This document shows, piece after piece, positions 14,978-23,613 of a stretch of 40,460 nucleotides of DNA. Under the pieces are notes generated by a model. That model was not told the DNA's origin. It searched no databases and worked only from the letters and a program-made list of their open reading frames with translations. The position numbers and the translations under genes were made by a program. Source of the DNA: Caldilineaceae bacterium. GTDB lineage: Bacteria; Chloroflexota; Anaerolineae; Caldilineales; Caldilineaceae. The stretch's first letter is position 1. Each line of letters starts with the position of its first letter. The stretch is from contig JAHBVH010000074.1 of NCBI GenBank assembly GCA_019637645.1, forward strand, positions 1 to 40,460. The letters run 5' to 3'.

Positions 14978-17089
14978 TTAGCTGTGGAACAATTTCCGCC
15001 AGTCGGGGCCCAAAAAGCGGATATGGGTGCTATCGCTGGCTTGTTCATAGTGGTCTAGCTCCATGGTAAAGAGGCCCCGTCCACTGGTCAGGGAACGGAG
15101 CGCCGTGGCATATCCAAGCATCTCTGTCAACGGTATCATAGCCGCGACCGTGCGGGTCCCATCACCAGTTGCCGTCATTTGCTGAATTGTGCCGTGGCGT
15201 GCGCCAAAGTCGTTCACAACGCTCCCCACATGCTCATCCGACACATAGGCTTCCACCCGCATGATCGGTTCGAGCAGAATAGGATTGGCTTTGCGCAGCC
15301 CATTGTGCAAAGCTAGCGTAGCAGCGACCTCAAAATCCTCAGGGGTTGAATCAGTCTCATGAAATTCAGCATTGAGCAGGAGTACTTTGAGATCGATCAC
15401 AGGATACCCCGCCAGAATCCCCCCTTGTAGGGCATTGGTAACACCCCGCTGCACCGCTGCAGCAAAGGCAAGCGGTAATTTATCGGCAGGCACACGGTTG
15501 CCAAAGACAAAGCCGGTGTTGGTCTCATTCGGAGCCAGATCAAGGGTCACCACCGCATAGTGACGACGGCCACCCACTTCCCGAATATAGCGCTCTTCGG
15601 CTTGGGCCCGCTTGGTGATCGTCTCTCGATAGGCTACTTGCGGCGCGCCAATGCGGCATTGCACCCCAAACTCACGCCGCAGGCGCTCCATGATCACCTC
15701 AAGATGAAGCTCACCCATCCCACTAATAATGGTTTGGCCCGTTTGTGGATCAACTTCGCGCCGAAACGTTGGATCTTCTTCAGCTAATTGAGTCAGTGCT
15801 TCGCTGAGTTTTTCTTGTTCCGCGGTAGAACGCGCTTCAATCGCAACTTTGATCACGGGTTGGGGGAATTCAATCGCCTCAAGGAGGATCTCTTGCGCGG
15901 CATCACAGAGCGTTTCTCCCGTGGTGGCTTCCTTGAAGCCCACAATCGCCACAATATCACCGGCATGGCCTTCCTGGATCTCATTGCGCTTATCAGCCTG
16001 GATCTGGAGCAGCTTTTGGGCGCGTTCACGCTTGCCACGGTTGGCGTTATAAATGGCCGTCCCGGCTTTAAGCGTACCCGAATAGAGACGGGTATAGGCT
16101 AGGCGGCCCGCGTAGGGGTCCATCACAACCTTAAAAACCAGCGCGCTCATGGGCTCGTCCACCCGCGCCCGCCGCGTGGCGAACGCGCCAGTATGGGGAT
16201 CGATCCCTTCCACTGGCGGCACATCCAGGGGGCTGGGCAAGTAGCGCACAATGGCATCGAGCAAGGGCTGCACGCCTTTATTATGGAGCGCTGCGCCACA
16301 AAGCACCGGGGTTACCTTATTCGCCAACACCGCTTTGCGCATTGCCCGGTATAGATCAACCTCCTCAAGCTCTTCGCCAGAAAGATATTTGAGTGTTAAC
16401 GCATCATCAGTTTCGGCAATCTTTTCGACTAACCGTGCGCGGGCCGTCGCCGCGGCCACCTGTAACTCATCGGGAACGGGCGTCGATTCGGGATGAGCAC
16501 CCAACTCATCGCGAAAGAGCAGCGCCTGCATGGTAAAGAGATCCACAACGCCGGTAAAGCTAGCCTCATTCCCTATGGGCAACTGCACCAACACGGGATT
16601 AGCCTGCAACCGTTGTTCGATCATCTCGAGCGTCCGCGCCAGATCGGCCCCAACACGGTCCATTTTGTTCACAAAACAGAGGCGCGGCACCCGATATTTA
16701 TCCGCCTGTCGCCAAACCGTCTCAGACTGCGGCTCGACGCCATTGACGGCATCGAAGACAACAACACCGCCATCTAAGACACGCAGGCTCCGTTGCACTT
16801 CAGCCGTAAAATCGATGTGACCTGGGGTGTCAATGAGGTTGATCTGGGCATCCTGATGGGTAACTGTATCGCGCCAAGTGGTGGTGATCGCCGCGGCTTT
16901 AATGGTAATCCCGCGCTCGCGTTCCTGCTCCCACCAATCGGTGACTGTGGTACCGGCGTCAACATTGCCTAAGCGATGGGTACGACCAGAGTAGAAGAGC
17001 ATACGCTCGGTGATGGTGGTTTTGCCTGCATCAATGTGGGCAATGATGCCGATATTGCGAATGTGAGCTAGTGCAGCGTCCATAGGCAT
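14978..17089 (-). CDS. fusA: Translation elongation factor G, mtEFG2-like paralogue (703 aa)
   Basis: Ribosome-associated GTPase. G1 is AHIDAGKT (17-24), G2 lies in ERERGITI (about 56-63), G3 is DTPGH (87-91) and G4 NKMD; the later EF-G domains are all present (MGELHLEVIMERL in domain III, the domain IV region with GGRRHYAVV, and the C-terminal domain). The switch I region reads RLGNVDAGTTVTDWWEQERERGIT. GxVDxGxTVTD is closer, from memory, to mitochondrial EFG2 and spirochaete-type EF-G2, which work in ribosome recycling with RRF, than to canonical EF-G (GEVHDGAATMDWMEQE). It stands alone, not in an rpsL-rpsG-fusA-tuf operon, which also suggests a paralogue. The family is certain, the subfamily is inference. 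Confidence 0.93.
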   Translation of the reverse strand: MPMDAALAHIRNIGIIAHIDAGKTTITERMLFYSGRTHRLGNVDAGTTVTDWWEQERERGITIKAAAITTTWRDTVTHQDAQINLIDTPGHIDFTAEVQRSLRVLDGGVVVFDAVNGVEPQSETVWRQADKYRVPRLCFVNKMDRVGADLARTLEMIEQRLQANPVLVQLPIGNEASFTGVVDLFTMQALLFRDELGAHPESTPVPDELQVAAATARARLVEKIAETDDALTLKYLSGEELEEVDLYRAMRKAVLANKVTPVLCGAALHNKGVQPLLDAIVRYLPSPLDVPPVEGIDPHTGAFATRRARVDEPMSALVFKVVMDPYAGRLAYTRLYSGTLKAGTAIYNANRGKRERAQKLLQIQADKRNEIQEGHAGDIVAIVGFKEATTGETLCDAAQEILLEAIEFPQPVIKVAIEARSTAEQEKLSEALTQLAEEDPTFRREVDPQTGQTIISGMGELHLEVIMERLRREFGVQCRIGAPQVAYRETITKRAQAEERYIREVGGRRHYAVVTLDLAPNETNTGFVFGNRVPADKLPLAFAAAVQRGVTNALQGGILAGYPVIDLKVLLLNAEFHETDSTPEDFEVAATLALHNGLRKANPILLEPIMRVEAYVSDEHVGSVVNDFGARHGTIQQMTATGDGTRTVAAMIPLTEMLGYATALRSLTSGRGLFTMELDHYEQASDSTHIRFLGPDWRKLFHS

Positions 17090-17716
17090 CCCCTGACCTT
17101 TTGGTAGATAGTACGCTCAACAATGAATGAAAATTGTAGCTATCCGCCTGGGTTTGACGGTGCTGATTGGCTAAACTTCTCTAGAAAACAATGAAAGACC
17201 GGCAGCGGTACATTACGCATAAATTTTTCTGCCTACCGGTTTCTCCAAGTTGTTCTTTCCTGTCCCAAAGTGAAACCAAGAAAGCTTTTAGGAACTAGAT
17301 TTTTTGATAGACTCACAAATCCGAGCAGGAACACGGCAAAAACTTCATTTCTTTTTCCCATGACTTTTCGGGTTTTACTCAAGCCAGTGTGCTGAGGTAG
17401 CAATCAACCAGATTGTACCACTACTTCTCACTTTGTGCGAGGGAGCCACAAAGGAGAAGGCAAGTTGATCGGAGGGGTGGACGCGACAGAGTGATTGAGT
17501 TGAGCAACTGACGATCAAACGCAAAATCAGCTGGCGTGAGGGCTAGAGAGCGGCTCCGATCGTTTGATAGGCGTAAGCTAGTCAGCGGGACGCCAAGCCA
17601 ATGTAAGCAGAATGACAGATGAAAATGAACCAAGTTGTGGTAGAGTGAACTTGTTGTGCCCCAGTAGCAATGGCGCTGCTGGTAGACTATAACTTCGATG
17701 ATGAAGGGAAAATCCA
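17090..17716. other. 627-bp divergent intergenic region
   Basis: Upstream of the EF-G gene (minus) and of a small uncertain ORF (plus). Short inverted repeats are present, for example ATCAAACG (17514-17521) with its complement at 17561-17568, which could fold a leader RNA. I recognise no tRNA, riboswitch or known small RNA here. Confidence 0.5.
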
Positions 17717-17941
17717 ATGAAGAGTGTTACCGTTTTGGTGCAAGATCATGCGTCGGCTGTTCACGCGAGTGAGATCGACTACGCCGCCTCTATGCATTTT
17801 AGTGCAGCGTATCTCCCCAGCGGATCCAGTCCTTCTCTTGGAGAAGCAGAAGAGACCGCAGAGAACACAGCATTCTATGCAAGCGCCACGGCCAATCCGT
17901 CCTCCTTTGGACGTGATGCCAGACAACGCCTAGCTGCGTAA
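17717..17941 (+). CDS. Possible small hypothetical protein (74 aa)
   Basis: An Ala/Ser-rich ORF with no Cys or hydrophobic segment and no recognised family. In its favour are a purine-rich GAAGGG 9-14 nt before the ATG and a strong GC hairpin 40 nt after the stop. Against it, several other frames are also open here and a minus-strand ORF overlaps. It may instead be part of a structured transcript. Confidence 0.35.
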   Translation: MKSVTVLVQDHASAVHASEIDYAASMHFSAAYLPSGSSPSLGEAEETAENTAFYASATANPSSFGRDARQRLAA

Positions 17942-17981
17942 GCCGCTGATCTGTATCAAGCAATTCATCTGGAGAAACACC

Positions 17982-18009
17982 TGCCCCGCGGTCCAAGGAC
18001 CGCGGGGCA
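17982..18009 (+). terminator. GC-rich hairpin
   Basis: Perfect 13-nt arms TGCCCCGCGGTCC (17982-17994) and complement (17997-18009) with effectively a 4-nt loop; TGATTTCTAT follows, a poor T tract. It sits between the small plus-strand ORF and the convergent kinase-like gene and may end either transcript. Confidence 0.55.
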
Positions 18010-18089
18010 ACTGATTTCTATACCGATAGGACTTACCCTACTTTTCTTCCTCACCGGTTTCACCCCTGAATCTACATTACGCTATGGTG

Positions 18090-18704
18090 TCATACAACCT
18101 TGGCTGGTAAAGCCGCCAAGATTTGCTCAGCCAACTGCGCCAGCGTGAGCGTCCCATCCAATACCAGATCACTCTGCGGCTTGACTTGCTGCTCCAACGC
18201 GACATAAGCCGCGCGCGCCCAAGTCAGATAGTTTGCTGTCATTCCCTGAATAGCCTGGAGGGTGCTAACGGGATCGGCTTGGTCATTGCCAAAATAATCC
18301 CGCTGAATCCGCCGAGCCATGGCCACATCGAGCGGCGTATCAATATACACCAGCCAATTAATATAGGGAGCCAAGGTGGCATTGGCACGGCCAAAGGCGG
18401 CATCAAGAAAAATGAGCGGCTGCGGCGCGATCAATGTCCCATCGCGTGGGGAGCGGATCGCTTGGCCCTGCTTCAGCTGCTGTAGATCACGAAGCAGCCC
18501 TGGCATTTGCCACGCGTTGTAATCGATCCCCTGTTCAACCTGGGCGCGGAGGCTAGGGGGATGGATCGTAGCACCCTCGGCGATCTCGTCATATTCATCA
18601 AAATAGAGTGTCACCGCGTTGGGCTGCCATAGACCCAATTGCTGAACCACGGCGCTCTTCCCACCGCCAGAGGGTGAACTCACACAAATGACAAAGCTAG
18701 CCAT
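18090..18704 (-). CDS. Uridine-kinase-like P-loop phosphotransferase (204 aa)
   Basis: Small cytosolic P-loop protein of the uridine kinase/phosphoribulokinase-like group. The nucleotide loop is SSPSGGGKSA (9-18); the first Gly of GxxxxGK[ST] is Ser10. YFDEYDEI (about 34-41) fits the acidic strand that follows the P-loop in nucleoside kinases, LIFLDAAFGRA (about 97-107) the Walker B strand, WLVYIDTPLDVAMARRIQRD (about 116-135) the family's F-I-D-x-P-x-x-x-x-L-x-R-R-x-x-R-D lid region. Phosphate acceptor unknown. The gene follows the Mrp-like gene by 42 bp on the same strand, so they may be co-transcribed. Confidence 0.8.
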   Translation of the reverse strand: MASFVICVSSPSGGGKSAVVQQLGLWQPNAVTLYFDEYDEIAEGATIHPPSLRAQVEQGIDYNAWQMPGLLRDLQQLKQGQAIRSPRDGTLIAPQPLIFLDAAFGRANATLAPYINWLVYIDTPLDVAMARRIQRDYFGNDQADPVSTLQAIQGMTANYLTWARAAYVALEQQVKPQSDLVLDGTLTLAQLAEQILAALPAKVV

Positions 18705-18746
18705 GCATTTTTCCCTTTCGGTTGCCCTATTTTTGAATCACTGTGC

Positions 18747-19592
18747 TTATGGTTCGTCTAACTCGGCCAGCAGATCATGCGGTGGTAACCGCGCCCTTAT
18801 CTTCTGGGCAATTTCGAGAAAAATAGTGGCCTCCGCCGTAAGGGGATTCTCCGCCAACAACGGGTGCGTGGCCTCGATGGGGCGGCTAACCGCTAGATTG
18901 AGCGGGATGCGCCCTAGTAGGTCAATCTCCGCGGCTTCAATCGCATAGCGTTGATCACTACGGTGAAAGACTTCAATCGGTTCCCCACAGTGTGGGCAAA
19001 CAAGATAGCTCATATTTTCAACGACCCCGAGGATGGGTGCGCTACTTTTGCGAAAGAACGCGAGTGACCGGCTGGCATCCATCAAGGCCAAGTCCTGGGG
19101 CGTGGTTACGATCACCACCCCCTTCATGGGTATGGTTTCCAAGAGCGTTTGCTGCGGCTCACCCGTACCCGGTGGCAAGTCAATTAGAAGATAATCCAAC
19201 TGTCCCCATTGCACATCTTGTAATGTCTGTCGGATAATTGCGCCAGCGGCGTCGGTCGGCGGCGTGACGGGATCGTCGGTACCCATAAAAAAGCCGATTG
19301 ACATTACCTTGAGCCCAAAGCGCGTCAATGGTGGAATGTAGGGGGTGGCGTCGGCACGGGCAACAGGCAGATAGCCTGGAATCCCGGTCTTGCGGGTCAC
19401 GCCCAAAAGTACTGGCACATTAGGTCCATAGAGATCAGCGTCGTAGACGCCAACGCTGGCACCCAACCGGGCCAACGCCAACGCCAGATTAACCGTCACC
19501 GTGGTTTTGCCAACGCCGCCCTTCCCACTAGCAACAGCAACCAAATTAGAGACGCCAAGGAGTGGACGAACAAAAGGTGGAAAACGAAGCAT
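18747..19592 (-). CDS. mrp: Mrp/NBP35-family ATP-binding Fe-S carrier, short form (281 aa)
   Basis: Deviant-Walker P-loop ATPase of the Mrp/ApbC group, which carries and transfers Fe-S clusters. The Walker A' motif is KGGVGKTT (24-31), DADLYGPNVP (51-60) follows, then LLIDLPPGTG (135-144) and the cluster-ligand pair CPHC (199-202). It lacks the N-terminal MIP18/DUF59 domain of about 90 residues found in most bacterial Mrp proteins. The stretch after the second strand reads GTDDPVTPPTDAAGAII, where I would expect a W-R-G-P-M-like motif. So this is a divergent, head-less member. It may be the only Fe-S carrier or a paralogue with another client; the window does not say. Confidence 0.85.
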   Translation of the reverse strand: MLRFPPFVRPLLGVSNLVAVASGKGGVGKTTVTVNLALALARLGASVGVYDADLYGPNVPVLLGVTRKTGIPGYLPVARADATPYIPPLTRFGLKVMSIGFFMGTDDPVTPPTDAAGAIIRQTLQDVQWGQLDYLLIDLPPGTGEPQQTLLETIPMKGVVIVTTPQDLALMDASRSLAFFRKSSAPILGVVENMSYLVCPHCGEPIEVFHRSDQRYAIEAAEIDLLGRIPLNLAVSRPIEATHPLLAENPLTAEATIFLEIAQKIRARLPPHDLLAELDEP

Positions 19593-19972
19593 AGGCCCTC
19601 GCTAGGAGTTAGGTAGACTGGTTCACACTTGCAATCGCAATGCTTTCTGTACCGCTTACGATCGTCTGCTCAGCTGGTTGCGGGCGGTTAGTATACCACA
19701 AACTTACATAGATGGAATAGAGAGTTGCAGAGCGGGCAGGGCAGTCAGGCCGCGCTTTTTGTCGTCAAGCGCGCAGATCACTCCTGCTTTTTTGTGCGAA
19801 AGTGCATTGACAAGCCTACACATTTCAGCTACATTGGATCCGACAGAAGCGTCTTCTGGCCCTGTCAACCACGAACTTTTGGCGTACATTGCGCGCCAAT
19901 CCTACCCGTTGTATCGGCTTTCATCAACCAACATTATTCTTTTCTCAGTCTACAAACAGGAGAACATACGTG
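19593..19972. other. 380-bp divergent intergenic region
   Basis: Separates the Mrp-like gene (minus) from the second ABC operon (plus). It should hold both promoters. I see no gene or conspicuous repeat; an in-frame extension of the SBP gene to 19889 is open but unsupported. Confidence 0.5.
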
Positions 19973-21361
19973 ATGTGTGATCGAGGAATGCGGAATCAAC
20001 CGCGAGTGTATACCCTCTTATCGCTGGTGATCCTATGCGTGTTTCTGGTAGCGGCGTGTGCACCACCGCCAGCAGAAGCGCCAGCCAGCAACGAAAGTAG
20101 CACACCAGCCGCTAGCACCGCCGAAACGAGCAGTGAGACGACTGATGAGGAGGTCTTACAAGTTTGGATCACATGGGGTGATAATCCAGCCCAGATTCAA
20201 GCGCTTTTTGATCAATATGGTGCGGCCAACAACGTACGCGTCGAGGTCAATGCGCCGGTCGATACGGACAAAGTAATTGCCGCACTGGCAGGCAATGATC
20301 CGCCCGATGTACTCGTCACCGGCGGGCCCGATAATGTCGGCACATGGGCGCGTGAAGCCTTGGTCACGCCATTGGATGACCTCATCAGCACGAGTGGGGT
20401 CGATCTGGCAGATATTTACACGGCACCACTCAGCCAATGTCAATACCAAGGCAGTTACTTCTGTTTGCCCTGGGGAACGGACACCTATGCCCTCTTCTGG
20501 AATAAAGATCTCTTTGAAGATGCTGGTCTTGATCCCGAACAACCACCCCAAACCTTGGAAGAATTGGTAGAATTTGCCAAATTGTTAACCAAAGTGGGTG
20601 ATGACGGCACCTTGACCCAAATTGGCTTTGTCCCCGATTTTTCCTGGTCGCACCTCGATCTCTATACCGCGATGATGGGTGGCTGGTGGTATAACGAAGA
20701 CGGCACCGAGGTTACCTTCACGTCGGATGCGGTTGTCAACGCCCTCACCTGGGAGCAACAGTTCTATTGCAATAGCGACTATGACGTTGCCGAAGTACAG
20801 CGCTTTAAATCGGGCTTTGGCGACTATTCCTCACCGGATAATGGATTTTATGCAGGCAAGATTGCTATGATGGTGGAAGGGGAATGGCAACCAGGCCCCA
20901 ACTTTATCCAAAAGTTTAAGCCTGAACTCTACTATGGCGTCGCCCCCTTCCCCTACCCAGCCGGCACCCCAGAGCGGGCTGGCACGACGGTTGTCAGTGG
21001 CAGCGTTGCCATGATCCCGAGTAGTGCCAAGAATAAAGAAGCGTCGGCCAAGTTATTGGCGTGGATGATGTCGCCAGAAGTAATCGCCGAAGAGATGATT
21101 GCCAACTTCAATCTACCTTCTAGCGCCAAAGCCGCAGAAGATCCGCGTTTCCACGAAAACGAAAAATTCGAAGTCTTCCTCACCCTCATGGGTGGTGCCA
21201 ACGCGACGGCCCCGATTATGTCGCCCATTAATGGCGAAGTGGCGACGGCCTTGGGGCAGATCGAAGAGCAAGTGCTGAGCACCTGTGCAGAGCCGTTGCC
21301 GCTCCTCGAGGCAGCGCAAGCGGAGCTCCAACCGCAACTGGATGCTGCTCTAGAGAAGTAG
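19973..21361 (+). CDS. Sugar-binding lipoprotein, family 1 SBP (462 aa)
   Basis: Extracytoplasmic solute-binding protein of the second sugar importer. AGGAG at 19958-19962 stands 10 nt before this ATG and 7 nt before an adjacent in-frame GTG (19970), which could be the true start. A Sec-type signal peptide (LLSLVILCVFLVAACAPPP) ends in lipobox VAAC; unlike the first SBP there is no twin-arginine motif. A Ser/Thr/Ala/Glu-rich linker leads to the mature domain: ALAGNDPPDVLVTGGPDNV is the usual cleft segment, LPWGTDTYALFWNKDLFEDAGLDPEQPPQT the hinge region, and KNKEASAKLLAWMMSPE the C-terminal helix pattern. First gene of an SBP-permease-permease operon. Confidence 0.9.
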   Translation: MCDRGMRNQPRVYTLLSLVILCVFLVAACAPPPAEAPASNESSTPAASTAETSSETTDEEVLQVWITWGDNPAQIQALFDQYGAANNVRVEVNAPVDTDKVIAALAGNDPPDVLVTGGPDNVGTWAREALVTPLDDLISTSGVDLADIYTAPLSQCQYQGSYFCLPWGTDTYALFWNKDLFEDAGLDPEQPPQTLEELVEFAKLLTKVGDDGTLTQIGFVPDFSWSHLDLYTAMMGGWWYNEDGTEVTFTSDAVVNALTWEQQFYCNSDYDVAEVQRFKSGFGDYSSPDNGFYAGKIAMMVEGEWQPGPNFIQKFKPELYYGVAPFPYPAGTPERAGTTVVSGSVAMIPSSAKNKEASAKLLAWMMSPEVIAEEMIANFNLPSSAKAAEDPRFHENEKFEVFLTLMGGANATAPIMSPINGEVATALGQIEEQVLSTCAEPLPLLEAAQAELQPQLDAALEK

Positions 21362-21369
21362 TTTATCGT

Positions 21370-21410
21370 GGTTGACGAGGGCTCATCTCCACAGACGGCC
21401 CTCGTCAACC
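21370..21410 (+). promoter_or_regulatory. Intercistronic stem-loop between SBP and permease genes
   Basis: Perfect 13-nt arms (21370-21382 and 21398-21410) around a 15-nt loop, starting 9 nt past the SBP stop. Placement matches the hairpin at 11078-11130 of the other sugar operon, which suggests a role in setting the SBP:permease ratio. Confidence 0.55.
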
Positions 21411-21436
21411 TAGCCCTGCCGATAGGATGAAGATCT

Positions 21437-22351
21437 ATGTTTGGCTCACGCGCAGACCGTCGCCGCTTTTTCACCGGGATAGCTTTTATCTCCCTTTGGA
21501 TCATGGGTTTCTTCGCCTTTAACCTATACCCCATGTTGGCGTCGCTTTACTACAGCTTCACCGAATATCACATCAAACAACCCTCGGTGTGGATCGGTTT
21601 TCAGAACTATATCACCATGTTCAACGATGCGCTCTTCTGGAAAGCGCTCTATAATACCTTGTACATGGTCGTCTTTAGTGTTCCGCTCGCGCTCTTTATC
21701 TCCTTTATTTGTGCCCTTTTGCTCAATATCAAAATCCCCGGCCAGTCGCTTTACCGGGTCATCTACTACTTGCCATCGATTGTCCCAGTCGTTGCGAGTA
21801 CCTTGCTGTGGCTCTGGATTCTAAATCCCAACACCGGCATTCTCAATACCCTGCTCGCCCAAGTGGGCATTCGTGGCCCCAACTGGACGCATGATCCCTT
21901 TTGGTCCAAGCCATCGCTCATTTTTATGGGGCTGTGGGGGGTTGGCAACACAATCGTGATCTACTTGGCGGGGCTACAAGATATTCCGGCCATCCTGATG
22001 GAAGCCGCCGATCTGGATGGTGCAACCTGGTGGCAACGCCTCTGGCGTATCACCGTACCGCTCATATCCCCCATCACACTCTTTAATCTGATCATCGGCG
22101 TCATCGGCACCTTTCAATACTTTGCCCAAGCCTACGTACTAAGTGCCGATATGGGATCGGTCGGGAGTTCGTTGGGCGCGCCGCTCAACTCGACGCTCTT
22201 CTATAGTGTCTATCTCTACCAACAAGGCTTTGTCTATCTCAAAATGGGGTATGCCTCGGCCCAAGCCTGGGTACTCTTTATCATCATCATGGTCTGCACG
22301 CTTCTGATGCTGCGTTCCTCCGAGCGCTGGACCTACTACGAGGGAGGATAA
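21437..22351 (+). CDS. Carbohydrate ABC transporter permease, MalF type (304 aa)
   Basis: First permease of the second sugar importer. Six membrane segments begin at GIAFISLWIMGFFAFNLYPML (about 13-33); SLYYSFTEYHIKQPSVWIGFQNY follows as usual. The EAA loop is MEAADLDGATWWQRLWRITVPLISP at about 189-213. The end, ERWTYYEGG, is the typical tail. The following gene begins 5 nt after its stop, so translation is coupled. It is clearly related to, but well diverged from, the permease at 10105-11052. Confidence 0.9.
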   Translation: MFGSRADRRRFFTGIAFISLWIMGFFAFNLYPMLASLYYSFTEYHIKQPSVWIGFQNYITMFNDALFWKALYNTLYMVVFSVPLALFISFICALLLNIKIPGQSLYRVIYYLPSIVPVVASTLLWLWILNPNTGILNTLLAQVGIRGPNWTHDPFWSKPSLIFMGLWGVGNTIVIYLAGLQDIPAILMEAADLDGATWWQRLWRITVPLISPITLFNLIIGVIGTFQYFAQAYVLSADMGSVGSSLGAPLNSTLFYSVYLYQQGFVYLKMGYASAQAWVLFIIIMVCTLLMLRSSERWTYYEGG

Positions 22352-22355
22352 GCAA

Positions 22356-23471
22356 ATGGCCGAAACCACGGTATCACCCGCCAGTCCACTAGTGCCACGG
22401 CATGGACAGCCCACCGGGAAATGGGTGGCGTCCTATCGTTGGCAGCGCCGCCTGGGGCAAGTCGCGGCTTTTTGTGCGATTGTAGGGGTGGGGCTCTTTT
22501 TTCTGGTGCCTTTTCTGTGGATGTTATCCACTGCGCTCAAATCAGACCAAGATGTCTTTCGCACACCACCGACCCTGCTGCCCCACGATCTGCGGCGCGT
22601 GACCATTGAGGGCAATGAATACCCGCTCTATCAAGTGGAGTTGGATGGTCAGGTGCGCGAATTAGCCCTGTTGAAAATCGCCGAAGGCCATGGTGACTTT
22701 ATCGATCCGGCGCAACCGGCTGAGGTCCTCACAGTACGCATGCGCTTTGCCCAGCCAATCTTGGAAATTGGTTTCCGATGGCGCAATTTTCCCGATGCGC
22801 TCAACCAAGCTACCCGTCCGACCCTCAACGTGAACTTTTGGACTTATATTCAAAATAGCCTGATCATTGCCTTCTTTTCGATTTTGGGGACCCTTATTTC
22901 CTGCACACCAGCCGCCTATGGCTTTGCACGCATCAAATGGTGGGGGCGCGATGTCGTCTTTTTCCTCGTGTTGGCAACCATGATGCTGCCCTTTCAGGTA
23001 ACCATGATCCCACTCTACCTGCTCTTTACCACCAAGTTGGCCTGGGGCAATACCTTCTTGCCGCTGATTGTCCCCACCTTCTTTGGTAACGCTTTTGACA
23101 TTTTTCTACTGCGCCAGTTCTTTCGCACCATTCCCGAAGAGTTGGCCGACGCGGCACGGGTAGACGGGGCGTCCGAATTTCGCATCTTCTGGGAGATCAT
23201 GTTGCCACTCTCGGTGCCCGTGCTAGCCACGATTACGGTCTTCACCTTTCTTTGGGCCTGGAATGACTTTACCGGCCCGCTTCTCTTCCTCACCGATCCG
23301 CGGCGCTTTACCATGGCCCTGGGTCTTCAAGATTTCCAAGGCCAGCATGCGGTTTCCTGGAATTTACTCATGGCCGCGTCGGCGGTCTTTACCATACCGA
23401 TCGTGATTCTCTTCTTCTTTGCTCAACGCACCTTTATTCAAGGCGTCAAATTGACCGGACTCAAAGGATAG
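22356..23471 (+). CDS. Carbohydrate ABC transporter permease, MalG type with extra periplasmic insert (371 aa)
   Basis: Second permease of the operon. MalG-type features are present: helix 1 (about 36-56, FCAIVGVGLFFLVPFLWML), STALKSDQDVFRTPPTLLP, the EAA loop ADAARVDGASEFRIFWEIMLPL (about 263-284) and the ending FIQGVKLTGLKG. The protein is about 75-90 residues longer than usual (270-300). Most of the extra length is a soluble, beta-rich stretch at about residues 80-140 (RVTIEGNEYPLYQVELDG, then VLTVRMRFAQPILEIGF) between helix 1 and the RWRNFPDAL motif, placing it on the outer face. It may dock the binding protein or bind substrate. The sister permease at 9215-10105 lacks it. Confidence 0.9.
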   Translation: MAETTVSPASPLVPRHGQPTGKWVASYRWQRRLGQVAAFCAIVGVGLFFLVPFLWMLSTALKSDQDVFRTPPTLLPHDLRRVTIEGNEYPLYQVELDGQVRELALLKIAEGHGDFIDPAQPAEVLTVRMRFAQPILEIGFRWRNFPDALNQATRPTLNVNFWTYIQNSLIIAFFSILGTLISCTPAAYGFARIKWWGRDVVFFLVLATMMLPFQVTMIPLYLLFTTKLAWGNTFLPLIVPTFFGNAFDIFLLRQFFRTIPEELADAARVDGASEFRIFWEIMLPLSVPVLATITVFTFLWAWNDFTGPLLFLTDPRRFTMALGLQDFQGQHAVSWNLLMAASAVFTIPIVILFFFAQRTFIQGVKLTGLKG

Positions 23472-23613
23472 GCGCTCTTCCCTAAATGACAGCAGTGGTT
23501 GATGAAGGGTAAGCGCACTGGGGTGGTAGCCCGCTTGAGCCGGGCTTCTCCTGTCAGCCTCAGGGCTTTAGCCTGGGGCACCCTTTAGCCTGGGTCGCTC
23601 GACAGCCCGCTGG
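23472..23613. repeat. Palindrome-rich convergent gap with dispersed repeat
   Basis: Between the ABC operon (plus) and the heparinase-like gene (minus). It holds AGCCCG/CGGGCT arms at 23528-23546, an imperfect palindrome around CCTCAGGGCTTTAGCCTGGGG (23558-23577, slightly extended) and a second CTTTAGCCTGGG after it. TGATGAAGGGTAAGC near 23503 is shared with the gap at about 7721. These look like REP-type intergenic repeats that may also terminate transcription. Confidence 0.5.

Noticed and set aside
17400..17716. tRNA or tmRNA in the structured region before the 74-codon ORF
   Set aside because: I could not find a T-loop (GTTCRANNC), acceptor stem and anticodon arm in register.
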